The notes under the pieces: generated by a model
Told to the model about the DNA's origin: nothing
The model's database searches: none
Seen by the model: only the letters and a program-made list of their open reading frames with translations
Assembly (NCBI GenBank): GCA_013003215.1
Contig: JABDKD010000012.1
Location: forward strand, 1 to 54,733
Source of the DNA: Pyrinomonadaceae bacterium
GTDB taxonomy: Bacteria; Acidobacteriota; Blastocatellia; Pyrinomonadales; Pyrinomonadaceae
DNA: 54,733 nt
Direction: 5' to 3'
Made by a program: the position numbers and the translations under genes
Shown: positions 44,518-52,505 of the stretch, in pieces
How positions within the stretch are numbered: the stretch's first letter is position 1
How the letters are laid out: each line of letters opens with the position of its first letter

Positions 44518-45210
44518 TTATATGTAGCGCCCGCGTCCAATCTGGTAGGTGCCGGTCAAGAAGGGGTTCGTGTTCTTTTCGTGCCCAACCGTTGTCTCGG
44601 GTCCATGACCGGAATAGACCGTGAAGTCATCACCCAACGAGAGGATATTGTTCTTAATTGACTCGAGAAGTTGCTCGTGGGAACCGCCCGGAAGATCGGT
44701 TCTGCCGATTGAACCCTGAAACAGACAATCTCCTACAAATACGGATCTCTGCTTTTTCTCTGCGAAGACGACATGGCCTGGAGTGTGCCCGGGGCAATGC
44801 AAAACCTCAAACGTCAGATTTCCAATCGCGTAGCTCTCCCCGTGCTCCCAGTTACGCGTAATTTTCGGAGGGGCCTCATAGTCAAATCCCAGCGCCTTTA
44901 GCTGACCTTGGGGGATGCCCATTCTGAGAGGCTGTTGTGGGAGACCGTAATAAAGAGGCTCATCATCTTTATGCAGAAGTATTTCCGCTTCCGGAAAAGC
45001 GCGATGAAGATCGAGAGTGCCGCCGGCGTGGTCGAGATGACCGTGAGTAAGCGTAACTGCCTGGAACGTGTACTCGTTATCTGTGATGAAATCGACGATA
45101 GCTTCACACTTTTCACCGGGATCGATGCAAACTGCGTTACCCGTATCCTCGCAAACGACAACACGGGTATTCTGCTGGAATGGAGTGATTGTAAACGTTT
45201 TTATAAGCAT
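44518..45210 (-). CDS. glyoxalase II-like MBL hydrolase
   Basis: 230 residues, cytoplasmic. Metal motif H56-G-H58-L-D60-H61 in VTLTHGHLDHAGG, then LHCPGHTPGHVVF, VFVGDCLFQGSIGRTDLPGG and SGHGPETTVGHEKNTNPF, which match the YcbL/GloB-like subgroup of about 210-230 residues that lacks the full glyoxalase II C-terminal helical domain. It may hydrolyse S-lactoylglutathione-like or other thioesters. No glyoxalase I gene is adjacent. The C-terminal YQIGRGRYI is not a family motif. Confidence 0.88.
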   Translation of the reverse strand: MLIKTFTITPFQQNTRVVVCEDTGNAVCIDPGEKCEAIVDFITDNEYTFQAVTLTHGHLDHAGGTLDLHRAFPEAEILLHKDDEPLYYGLPQQPLRMGIPQGQLKALGFDYEAPPKITRNWEHGESYAIGNLTFEVLHCPGHTPGHVVFAEKKQRSVFVGDCLFQGSIGRTDLPGGSHEQLLESIKNNILSLGDDFTVYSGHGPETTVGHEKNTNPFLTGTYQIGRGRYI

Positions 45211-45264
45211 CCTTGCTTAAGGATACCTAATTGCCTGGTAGTTTCCGAAACCGTATTCGCTAGA

Positions 45265-46230
45265 TTACTCGATCTCTACAGAACCTGTTTCCGGCTCTTC
45301 CTCTTCGGGCGTTTCGGACTCAAGCGAATGTGCTACCGACTCAAGCTCAAATCCTTCAACATCCGCTGAGGCAGCCTCGCCCTCGGGCTTCTCGGATGCA
45401 GTATCTTCTGCCTTACCAGCAAGATCTTTGACAGTTTCGTCTGTATCGATAAGCTCTTCTTTGGGGCTCTCCTCTTCGAGTTCTGACACCCTCGCCTCAA
45501 GCTCGTCTTCATATTCAAGGTTAAGATCCTTGATTGGAAAACGATCTGAGAACTCGACATGGACCGAGGTTCTGTCGTTTTCACGTTGTTGTCGGTTTCT
45601 AACGACACACAACGTTGTAAACCCATTCTCCGGGCATGTGAAATAGACTGCGTCTCCGGAGTCGACCTCCAAATCACTAAAAATAGAGGCCCCACCCACA
45701 CTGATGTTTTCGGTAATCGCATCGTCGTCTGCGTTTGGCTTTGACTTGGACTTACCGGTAGTTGCGAGCTTGACCGGAATCGCACATGGAAATCTATGAT
45801 GTGCCCGGGATACGAACGCACTTTTGGCTTCCCCTACATGCCAGAAACCGTCGATGTCCATTCCGACCACACGAAAGGACTTCATCGGATCATCCAGATA
45901 TGACTCCGGTGCGTGTTTTCCAATAAATGCGACACCGATATGAAAACCCGATCCATCCTTGAGGCGTGTGCAATGTTGAACAAGACCCCAGACCGTGTAG
46001 AACTCCTCATCCTGATCATAAGCCCGGAATTCAATGGGCATTTCGAGCAAAAGGCACAAAACCCGTCCCACAGGGCATTTTTGGGGAAGGTTAAAACTTG
46101 CTCCGAGACGCGACAGAGTTATTATTTCCGTGTCTTCTTTCCAAAAATCGGTTTCACTTTCACGGCCCTTTACAAGCGCCCGTATTGATATCTCTGTGCG
46201 GTGTGAAGATCGTCTTTCTTCGTTAGACAT
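45265..46230 (-). CDS. protein with two PilZ-like domains and acidic tail
   Basis: 321 residues; AGGAGA lies 6 bases before the ATG. First PilZ-like domain about 5-125: RRSSHRTEISIRALVKG (basic R-x-x-H-R start) and TLSRLGASFNLP. Second about 145-245: HHRFPCAIPVKL and ENISVGGASIF, the D/N-x-S-x2-G motif that with upstream Arg binds cyclic-di-GMP. The R-x-x-x-R of domain two is altered (HHRF), so binding may be weak. The last 75 residues are very rich in Glu/Asp (EEEEPETGSVEIE end) and probably disordered. Role likely in c-di-GMP signalling or as a degenerate scaffold; no partner gene is next to it. Confidence 0.82.
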   Translation of the reverse strand: MSNEERRSSHRTEISIRALVKGRESETDFWKEDTEIITLSRLGASFNLPQKCPVGRVLCLLLEMPIEFRAYDQDEEFYTVWGLVQHCTRLKDGSGFHIGVAFIGKHAPESYLDDPMKSFRVVGMDIDGFWHVGEAKSAFVSRAHHRFPCAIPVKLATTGKSKSKPNADDDAITENISVGGASIFSDLEVDSGDAVYFTCPENGFTTLCVVRNRQQRENDRTSVHVEFSDRFPIKDLNLEYEDELEARVSELEEESPKEELIDTDETVKDLAGKAEDTASEKPEGEAASADVEGFELESVAHSLESETPEEEEPETGSVEIE

Positions 46231-46356
46231 GATTTCTCCTAGTGAAAGGATTAGATAGGCTCAAACGGGGGGATAGGACAGGCGATATTATCGTTCTTTT
46301 GGGCTCTAACTTCAAGCCCTTTTATATGTTACAGGAAGAATGTTCTGGAGAAACGG

Positions 46357-46821
46357 TCAGAAATCTCTTAGGCGCATTTCCATCACATCGTTTTTGGACT
46401 CGAATCCCTCTCGCGCATAAAGCGCTTCTGCACGTTCACTTGGATAAACAATCAACAGTTCGAAGTCTTCTTTTGTTGCCCATTCCCTGACTTTTGCCAA
46501 TAGGGCTTTCCCAATTCCACGGCCGCGGTGGGATGGAATGACATAGTTGTTAGTCACATACCCAAATGCATCCTGAAATTGGCATGGCCTAGGGATAAGG
46601 TCGATCCTGTGAACGAATAAGTTTCCAACAATCTCGTCGCTGGACTCCGCAATCCAAAAGGTATGAAAACCGTTTTCGGAAGCTGTTTTTAAAAAGTCAG
46701 TACAGCGCGAAACGAAATCCGCCTTTTCCATCAACGGTTCTTCTCCGCTTTCCCGGCGGAATTTCCAGCGCAGCTCAGCGAGCCGCGGAAATTCCTCACT
46801 TGTTGCGATACGATAATTCAA
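46357..46821 (-). CDS. GNAT-family N-acetyltransferase
   Basis: 154 residues with the acetyl-CoA-binding core VIPSHRGRGIGKALLAKVREWA at about 90-113 (R-x-x-G-x-G/A motif), preceded by a strand GYVTNNYV and followed by LLIVYPSERAEALYAREGFE. It transfers an acetyl group from acetyl-CoA to an unknown amine. Its ATG overlaps the stop of the upstream 96-residue gene (4-base ATGA), so the two are translated together. Confidence 0.85.
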   Translation of the reverse strand: MNYRIATSEEFPRLAELRWKFRRESGEEPLMEKADFVSRCTDFLKTASENGFHTFWIAESSDEIVGNLFVHRIDLIPRPCQFQDAFGYVTNNYVIPSHRGRGIGKALLAKVREWATKEDFELLIVYPSERAEALYAREGFESKNDVMEMRLRDF

Positions 46822-47108
46822 TCCTTTGTCCTAAACCTGTCCAAATAGCCATTCTCGTCAAACTCATCCGCTTTTTTGTCTTTAAGGACAAACGAGATCG
46901 ATTTACGGTACACGTCCGTATCGGGTTTTCCGCTGAAACAAGGTGTTTCCTGTTCGGTGAGGCTCAAATAGCTGTGGAGGACGCTAAGAAGCATCCAAAG
47001 AAGGATTTCTTCATCCGAACCGATCTGATTGTGCTTTATGATCACATCACGATCAGACTGGATTTCGACACAAAGTTTAGCGAATTCTTTTTCAGTTATT
47101 TTTGCCAT
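46818..47108 (-). CDS. small protein of unknown function, coupled to GNAT gene
   Basis: 96 residues, acidic and Lys-rich. A leading helix (MAKITEKEFAKLCVEI) and a middle hydrophobic helix (EEILLWMLLSVLHSYLSLT) stand out, with a charged C-terminus (KDKKADEFDENGYLDRF). No family recognised. Its stop overlaps the start of the GNAT gene by four bases (ATGA), which is the main reason to believe it is real and part of that unit. Confidence 0.6.
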   Translation of the reverse strand: MAKITEKEFAKLCVEIQSDRDVIIKHNQIGSDEEILLWMLLSVLHSYLSLTEQETPCFSGKPDTDVYRKSISFVLKDKKADEFDENGYLDRFRTKD

Positions 47109-47334
47109 ATTGTCAGGACAAAATGTCCGGTATGCATGTCATCCTGTCAGTCGAGACGGGTTTCGCATCACCGGAAACTCAATTCAAAAAACCAGAAAAT
47201 CGCATCCGGACCACATATTACACAGCCAGGGCATGTCCAATCCTGCGATCCGAAATCAATAGCCTCCGATCGAGATTCTTAGGCAAGGTTTTTGCATTCG
47301 TACACCTCATATCAATCAAACGAATGGAGGGCAG

Positions 47335-47586
47335 ATGGGCAACTTACAAAATACTTCCAAAAAGAGTAGTGATCACCAAGATGATGTTTTTGGCAAAAGA
47401 GTAGGCATATTTGCCAGGCTATTTGGGTGCCGCCATTCTCGTATGAGTCGACCTGTAACTACCGGCAGCACGACATATCAGTATTGCTCGGGCTGCGGAG
47501 GGCGTAGGAAATACGACCCGGTAACATTCACTCCTGAGCGAGTATTCTATTACCCATTAGATGAGGTTGATCTCCATCACGTCTGA
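47335..47586 (+). CDS. small zinc-ribbon-like protein
   Basis: 83 residues; GGAGGG 3-4 bases before ATG 47335 is a strong ribosome binding site. The core at 31-60 has C32-x-H34 and C51-x2-C54 (FGCRHSRMSRPV and YCSGCGGRRKYD), a likely single zinc knuckle seen in small Acidobacteriota proteins. The N-terminus is polar and the C-terminus acidic. It overlaps the end of the next gene by 10 bases on the opposite strand. Probably a DNA/RNA-binding or metal-binding regulator, but that is not shown. Confidence 0.6.
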   Translation: MGNLQNTSKKSSDHQDDVFGKRVGIFARLFGCRHSRMSRPVTTGSTTYQYCSGCGGRRKYDPVTFTPERVFYYPLDEVDLHHV

Positions 47587-48053
47587 TCTTGCTCAAGGCT
47601 CTCCCCAAACAGCATATACTGTGACGCGAACATTCCAACTTTCTCATAAACCTGTTGGGCCGCGGTATTTTCAATATCAACGTATAACCTGAAGCCATGC
47701 ACATTGCCTTCCTTCCGGGCTTCTTGTTTTACAAATTCATAGAGTCTTCGGTAGATACCTTTTCCACGATAATCAGGAATGATAAAGACGCTGGTAATCC
47801 ACCAAAACCAAGCGTTTCTCCAGTCGCTCCACTCGTAGACGATAAGCAGTCCGCCAACAATTTGCCGGTTCTCGCTTTCCGCAACAACATAGTACCCCTT
47901 TCTTTCATCTTCGAAGACCGAAGAGACGCCTTTCGCCAATTCCAGTGGGTCCAGCTCGATGCCCTCGGTTTCCAGCGCCATCGACCGGTTGAACTCGATC
48001 AACGAATCAACGTCCGTTGAAACACCAAGCCGGACCGTTACTTCACTGTCCAT
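47577..48053 (-). CDS. GNAT-family N-acetyltransferase
   Basis: 158 residues. Acetyl-CoA motif VFIIPDYRGKGIYRRLYEFV near 90-110, with a WFWWITSV strand before and DIENTAAQQVYEKVGMF after, the latter being the C-terminal strand-helix with the catalytic-site Tyr. Substrate unknown. Its 3' end overlaps the small zinc-ribbon gene by 10 bases tail to tail. Confidence 0.85.
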   Translation of the reverse strand: MDSEVTVRLGVSTDVDSLIEFNRSMALETEGIELDPLELAKGVSSVFEDERKGYYVVAESENRQIVGGLLIVYEWSDWRNAWFWWITSVFIIPDYRGKGIYRRLYEFVKQEARKEGNVHGFRLYVDIENTAAQQVYEKVGMFASQYMLFGESLEQDQT

Positions 48054-48123
48054 ATCTCACCTTGACGAACCCCCTTGACGCAACTACCCTACAATGTTTG
48101 CCCGGGGCCCTTTGGATTATTTT

Positions 48124-49086
48124 ATGAAACTTCGAATACTCTATCACGGCAATTGTTTCGACGGCGTTTCGTCGGCAGCCGTATTTACAAAATTTTATCG
48201 CGCCAAATTCGACGCGGATGCCGAGATCTCGTACACGCCGACGATGCACCGTGCGGGGAACGCTTTCGACAAGGATCAGTTTGACGGTGACGAGAATGCG
48301 ATCGTTGATTTCAAGTATTGCTCAGACGAACGTCTTACATGGTGGTTTGATCATCACCAGTCCGCTTTCCTTAGTGACGAGGATGAGGTGCATTTCAAAG
48401 CAGACACGTCGGGAAAAAAATTCCTCGATACGACAAGTAAGTCGTGCGCTGAGTTTATCGCCCGGATCGCAAAAGAAAAATTCGGTTTCGAGGATGAGTC
48501 GCTTGATGAATTGATCCATTGGGCACACATCATCGACGGCGCTCTTTACGAATCACCGGCTCAGTGTGTTGAACTGAGGTCGTCGGCGCTCAAGTTGATG
48601 CAGGTAATAGAAGGTGAAAGCGATCCTTCGTTTGTCGAGAAGATCATTGTTAGCCTGACGAAGCATTCCCTCGACGAGATACTTGCAAGCGAAGAGATAC
48701 AGGCGAAGCTGAAGCCGATACTCGAAAAGCACGAGGCGACTGTGAAGCTCATCCAGGAAAAGGCGGTCTATTCAAAAGGCGTCGTGAGTTTTGATCTAAC
48801 AGAAGACGGACTTGAGGGTTATAATAAATTTATTCCGTATTACTTCTATCCGGAAACTACTTATAACGTTGCACTTACAAGAGGTGAACATCGGACCAAG
48901 ATATCTGTTGGTTCGAACCCGTGGTCACCGAGACCGAGGCTGCATAACATCGCCGAGATCTGCGAACGCTATGGCGGCGGCGGACACGCGGTTGTTGGCG
49001 CGGTTTCCTTAAAACCTGAAGCTCTTGAAGAAGGGAAGCAGTATATGAAGGAGATCATCGAGATCCTTCAGTTTGATGAAGACTGA
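48124..49086 (+). CDS. DHH-family phosphoesterase
   Basis: 320 residues from ATG 48124 (MKLRILYHGNCFDG); ATG 48094 would add ten residues with no ribosome binding site. DHH domain: HGNCFDGVSSAAVF near 8-21, IVDFKYC, and WWFDHHQSAF with D-H-H, plus the late RYGGGGHAVVGAVSL DHHA1-type loop that completes the substrate pocket. Family members cut short RNA (nanoRNase), cyclic-di-AMP or pAp. The length and GGGGHA loop suit the NrnA-like group, though the N-terminal DHxDxD is written as G-N-C-F-D-G here, which is atypical and leaves the exact substrate uncertain. Confidence 0.82.
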   Translation: MKLRILYHGNCFDGVSSAAVFTKFYRAKFDADAEISYTPTMHRAGNAFDKDQFDGDENAIVDFKYCSDERLTWWFDHHQSAFLSDEDEVHFKADTSGKKFLDTTSKSCAEFIARIAKEKFGFEDESLDELIHWAHIIDGALYESPAQCVELRSSALKLMQVIEGESDPSFVEKIIVSLTKHSLDEILASEEIQAKLKPILEKHEATVKLIQEKAVYSKGVVSFDLTEDGLEGYNKFIPYYFYPETTYNVALTRGEHRTKISVGSNPWSPRPRLHNIAEICERYGGGGHAVVGAVSLKPEALEEGKQYMKEIIEILQFDED

Positions 49087-49384
49087 CCTCTGGGAGTTCA
49101 GAGTTTAGAGATCAGAGTTTAGAGTTCAGGGAATCCGGAATTCCTTAATAGCGCTGAAAGCGCGACTGGATCATAGCCAGTTGCAAGCCGCTTCGGCGCA
49201 GCATCTGGGCAATGCCCATAAAAACATTTTGGCCCTGTAGGGGCGACAGGAGACTAGCTGACAATCACATTGAACGCAGCAAGTAGGCCCCGATGCCGGG
49301 AGCTCGTAACCACATAGAATCATGGGATCACTAGATATGGATTTAGGAAACACGGGTTTTCCTATGTGTCTATGATTCTATGTG
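49087..49384. repeat. stutter repeat, small hairpins and CACATAGAATCA inverted repeat
   Basis: The spacer after the DHH gene starts with a cagagtttagagatcagag stutter (about 49099-49130), then GCGCT-gaa-AGCGC (49151-49163), and closes with the perfect pair cacatagaatcat (49311-49323) and atgattctatgtg (49372-49384). No gene is credible. The last hairpin is related to that at 44408-44500. Confidence 0.7.
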
Positions 49385-49417
49385 TTTAATAATCGTCCCC
49401 ACTCACCACTCGGGCCG

Positions 49418-52348
49418 CTACTCATTCAAACTCGAAAGGGCTTCCGCCAGTTCGACTCGGTTGAGTGCACCATCCGGATCGAATACCTTCCCGCGACGAT
49501 CAAGGAGCCCCATACGTAGCGCAACAGCGACATGGCCCCAATACTGGCGCGGGATGCTGTAACGATCTGCAACCTTCGCAGGCAGCAAGATCCCTGTGGT
49601 TTGATCTTCCAAACCGGCGGCCCTCACCAAAGCGATTGATGCAATTAAGCGTGTGATACTTTCTCTCGGCCTGAATTGACTTCCTGCGGTGGCATCTTCA
49701 ATAAAAGGACCCTGACGATGATTTTGCACACTTTCAACGGCCAGCCTTTCTGACGCTGTCAGAACATCCGTAAATTGCGGCATCGACGCCAGATACTGCT
49801 GTGCATGTCCTCCGCGAACCAGGGAATTCGCGAACTCAAGCCGGCTCACTTCCGATCCGGGATAAAAATTACCCGATTTTGTGAACATCGAGTAGTTCAG
49901 CAGAGCTGACTTCACAGCCCGCATCTGCGCCGATGAGAGTTTGCCGATGTCATGTACATTACCGAACAAAGCGCGGGAAACTTCAATAGCACCAAACACT
50001 TCCTGATCCGTACCGATACCCCCGGTATGAAACACACTGCTTGAATAGATACCCGGACTTGGCTCGTCGAGCCTGACCTTTTCACGTCGGCCGGTTAGCG
50101 CCGGTACATTCAGGAAATTCGACTCACCAACCAAACGGTTCTTTGGGTCAAGTATCATAAGACCAAGGTCATTCGCTCCAATTGACCATGAAACGTGCGA
50201 GGTCGCGCGGATCGCATCTTGCGGAATCTGAATCTGTTCAGTTAACTCGAAGCCCGGACTCAGGATCTGACCAAACGCGGATGTCGTAGTTGTTTCTACA
50301 TTGACCGGATTTTGGCCGAGAATAGACCGGAAAACTCCCAATCTGCGGTTCTCAAACGCTGCTTCAAGGGTTGCGCCGTAGGTATTCAACATCCCCGCGC
50401 CTGATTCATGTGCAAAAGAAGCTGAATTGGGCGTAGCAGAGCGCTGCAGAATGTCTTTCACTTGTGCTGGAGTGAGGCTTCCATTTGCTTCTAACATCAA
50501 CGCGATCGCACCGGCGACTTGCGGCGCAGAAAACGAGGTGCCGTTGGCAGTCGTATAAAAGGGCAGCTCGCTTGCGTTCAGTCTCGTTGTATCAGCACCC
50601 GGTACTCCCAAAATTCCTGTCATTGATGGTGAGGCACGGAGACTGATTATACTTTCTCCGGGAGCAACGATTGTGGGCCCCGTTTTGCCAAAAGCACCCC
50701 GCGACGAAAACCATGACATATTTGCCCGCTCATTTGTTGAACCAACGCTGACAACCCAGGGAGCGTGTGCGTACGGGTTTAGTGTTCCGTTGCCATCGCC
50801 CTTGTTTCCTGCTGAAAACACAACGCTTACACCGTTCTCTGTCAACATCTTTGTAGCTATGTTGACGGGATCGTGTGCATCATAAACCGTGTCCGCGGAA
50901 AAGCTGCAGTTAACTACGCGAACGTTATAGGTCTTACGGTTCTTGAGGACATAATCGAAGCCCGCAAGAACATGGGTAAGGTTCAATTCTCCCGCGGATA
51001 GTCCGAGGATCTTGGATCCCTTCGCGACGCCATCGTATGTTCCGCCGGATGATTGACCGTTTCCGGCAATGATTCCTGCGACAAAAGTTCCGTGACCCGA
51101 TACTAAGTCGGTATTCGGTACGTCCTCAACCGGTGTTGGCGGCAAATATGTACCGGGGACACTTTGAGTATCTACAAGTTCGACATTTTGAATAACTTTG
51201 CCGGAAAGATCCGGATGAAGGCTATTGACCCCGGTATCGAGAACCGCCACGGTCGTGCCATTACCGGTCACAGGAATTCCCGAGTTGTGGACGATAAGAT
51301 CCGTATCCGGAGCGACTTTTTGCACCAGAGTCTCGTCAAAATAGGGGTCTGAATTGAATTCAATCGTCCTGTTTCCGTAAATCGACCGCACAGATTGCAG
51401 TTGAGAAACCGCCAGCAATTGGGCCTTTGTCGCAGTTACGATCACAATCGGCAGCACTTCAAACTTGGTTCCTCCCAGGATTCCGATTGTCTGCAACTGC
51501 AGAATGTCAGCCGCGGTGGGGTATTGATGAAATGTGATTACGGCGTTGACATTGCTGTCGTCCGAAAGCTGATTCAGCAATAACGCGAATTCGGGGTCGA
51601 GACTTTGGAATCCGGTGCCGCCGGGAACTTCGGCCGGTCCAAAAACTTCGATCGTATCCGCTCCGGTCACGGAAACACCATCCGCCCCTGTAACCGAAAC
51701 ACCGTCGACTCCGCTAACCGTGACCCCGGCCGGGGAAACCAGTTCGAATACCAAACCGGAAGGACCGAATCCTTGAATTCCATCAGCACCAGATACCGTG
51801 ACACCATCGGTACCGGAAACCGTGACACCATCCGTCCCGGTAACACTTACTCCGTCGGGTCCGTTAAATAAGATTCCGTCTGTTCCGCTGATTGTTACAC
51901 CGTCAGTTTCCGTGACGGTAACACCGGACGGGTTCTGCATTAAGATGTAATCGACTTCATAGACAGTGTTATCGGGTGCAGTAAGGAAGACTCCGTCAGT
52001 CCCACTGATGGTCACACCGTCAGCTCCTGTGACACTTACGCCGTCGGCTCCGGTGACGGTCACACCACTGGTCGATGTATGGGTAACCCCATCCGCGCCG
52101 GAAACCGTGACTCCATCGATGCCCGTAATCGGTACACCGTTGGAATCGGTAATGCTAATCCCGTTGGAAACGTATGCAAGATATCCGTCAGTGCCTGTAA
52201 CGGTTACACCGTTTGTTTCGACATACCGTATCCCGTCCGTACCTGTAACGCTGACACCGTTCGACCTAACGATCTCCAGGCCGCCAAGTACGCTCTGCGC
52301 CAGTAGGAAATAGCACAGCAGTACCGAAACAATTCTCTTATGACTCAT
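49418..52348 (-). CDS. exported subtilisin-like (S8) protease with octapeptide repeats and SLH-like C-terminus
   Basis: 976 residues. Signal peptide 1-22 (MSHKRIVSVLLCYFLLAQSV). Residues about 31-231 are octapeptide repeats G-V-x-V-S/T-G-x-D, about 22 copies. An I9-like propeptide region follows (about 268-331, SNVNAVITFHQYP). Then the S8 catalytic domain: VAVLDTG with D371, SGHGTFVAG with the His at about 419, and NGTSFSAPQVAGA with the Ser near 625. The C-terminal region has SLH-type pieces (MPQFTDVLTASERLAVESVQ, FRPRESITRLIASIALVR, VFDPDGALNRVELAEAL), which bind cell wall or outer-membrane-linked polymers. Probably a cell-surface protease. The downstream-upstream neighbour is a paralogue in the same orientation. 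Confidence 0.9.
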   Translation of the reverse strand: MSHKRIVSVLLCYFLLAQSVLGGLEIVRSNGVSVTGTDGIRYVETNGVTVTGTDGYLAYVSNGISITDSNGVPITGIDGVTVSGADGVTHTSTSGVTVTGADGVSVTGADGVTISGTDGVFLTAPDNTVYEVDYILMQNPSGVTVTETDGVTISGTDGILFNGPDGVSVTGTDGVTVSGTDGVTVSGADGIQGFGPSGLVFELVSPAGVTVSGVDGVSVTGADGVSVTGADTIEVFGPAEVPGGTGFQSLDPEFALLLNQLSDDSNVNAVITFHQYPTAADILQLQTIGILGGTKFEVLPIVIVTATKAQLLAVSQLQSVRSIYGNRTIEFNSDPYFDETLVQKVAPDTDLIVHNSGIPVTGNGTTVAVLDTGVNSLHPDLSGKVIQNVELVDTQSVPGTYLPPTPVEDVPNTDLVSGHGTFVAGIIAGNGQSSGGTYDGVAKGSKILGLSAGELNLTHVLAGFDYVLKNRKTYNVRVVNCSFSADTVYDAHDPVNIATKMLTENGVSVVFSAGNKGDGNGTLNPYAHAPWVVSVGSTNERANMSWFSSRGAFGKTGPTIVAPGESIISLRASPSMTGILGVPGADTTRLNASELPFYTTANGTSFSAPQVAGAIALMLEANGSLTPAQVKDILQRSATPNSASFAHESGAGMLNTYGATLEAAFENRRLGVFRSILGQNPVNVETTTTSAFGQILSPGFELTEQIQIPQDAIRATSHVSWSIGANDLGLMILDPKNRLVGESNFLNVPALTGRREKVRLDEPSPGIYSSSVFHTGGIGTDQEVFGAIEVSRALFGNVHDIGKLSSAQMRAVKSALLNYSMFTKSGNFYPGSEVSRLEFANSLVRGGHAQQYLASMPQFTDVLTASERLAVESVQNHRQGPFIEDATAGSQFRPRESITRLIASIALVRAAGLEDQTTGILLPAKVADRYSIPRQYWGHVAVALRMGLLDRRGKVFDPDGALNRVELAEALSSLNE
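51656..52258 (-). repeat. coding octapeptide repeat (24-bp period)
   Basis: A 24-base-period repeat encodes about 22 units of consensus G-V-[TS]-V-[TS]-G-[TA]-D, in three blocks separated by short non-repeat inserts (NTVYEVDYIL and GLVFELVSPA). DNA of adjacent units varies at third positions, so it is kept by protein-level selection, not recent slippage alone. The pattern suggests a short-turn beta-solenoid; the Asp at each turn could bind calcium. Confidence 0.8.
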
Positions 52349-52505
52349 ACGAATCTCTAGAGGGAATCTGGATATTGAGCGGGGCTTAATAAGAATACTA
52401 TTTCGATTTTAACCATTTTTCAATGCTTTTTCGTTGATATTTGACCGTTAAATATGAAAAGCGACGGATGGTCCGGCGCAATTTTAACTCAAAACAGGTA
52501 TTCGT

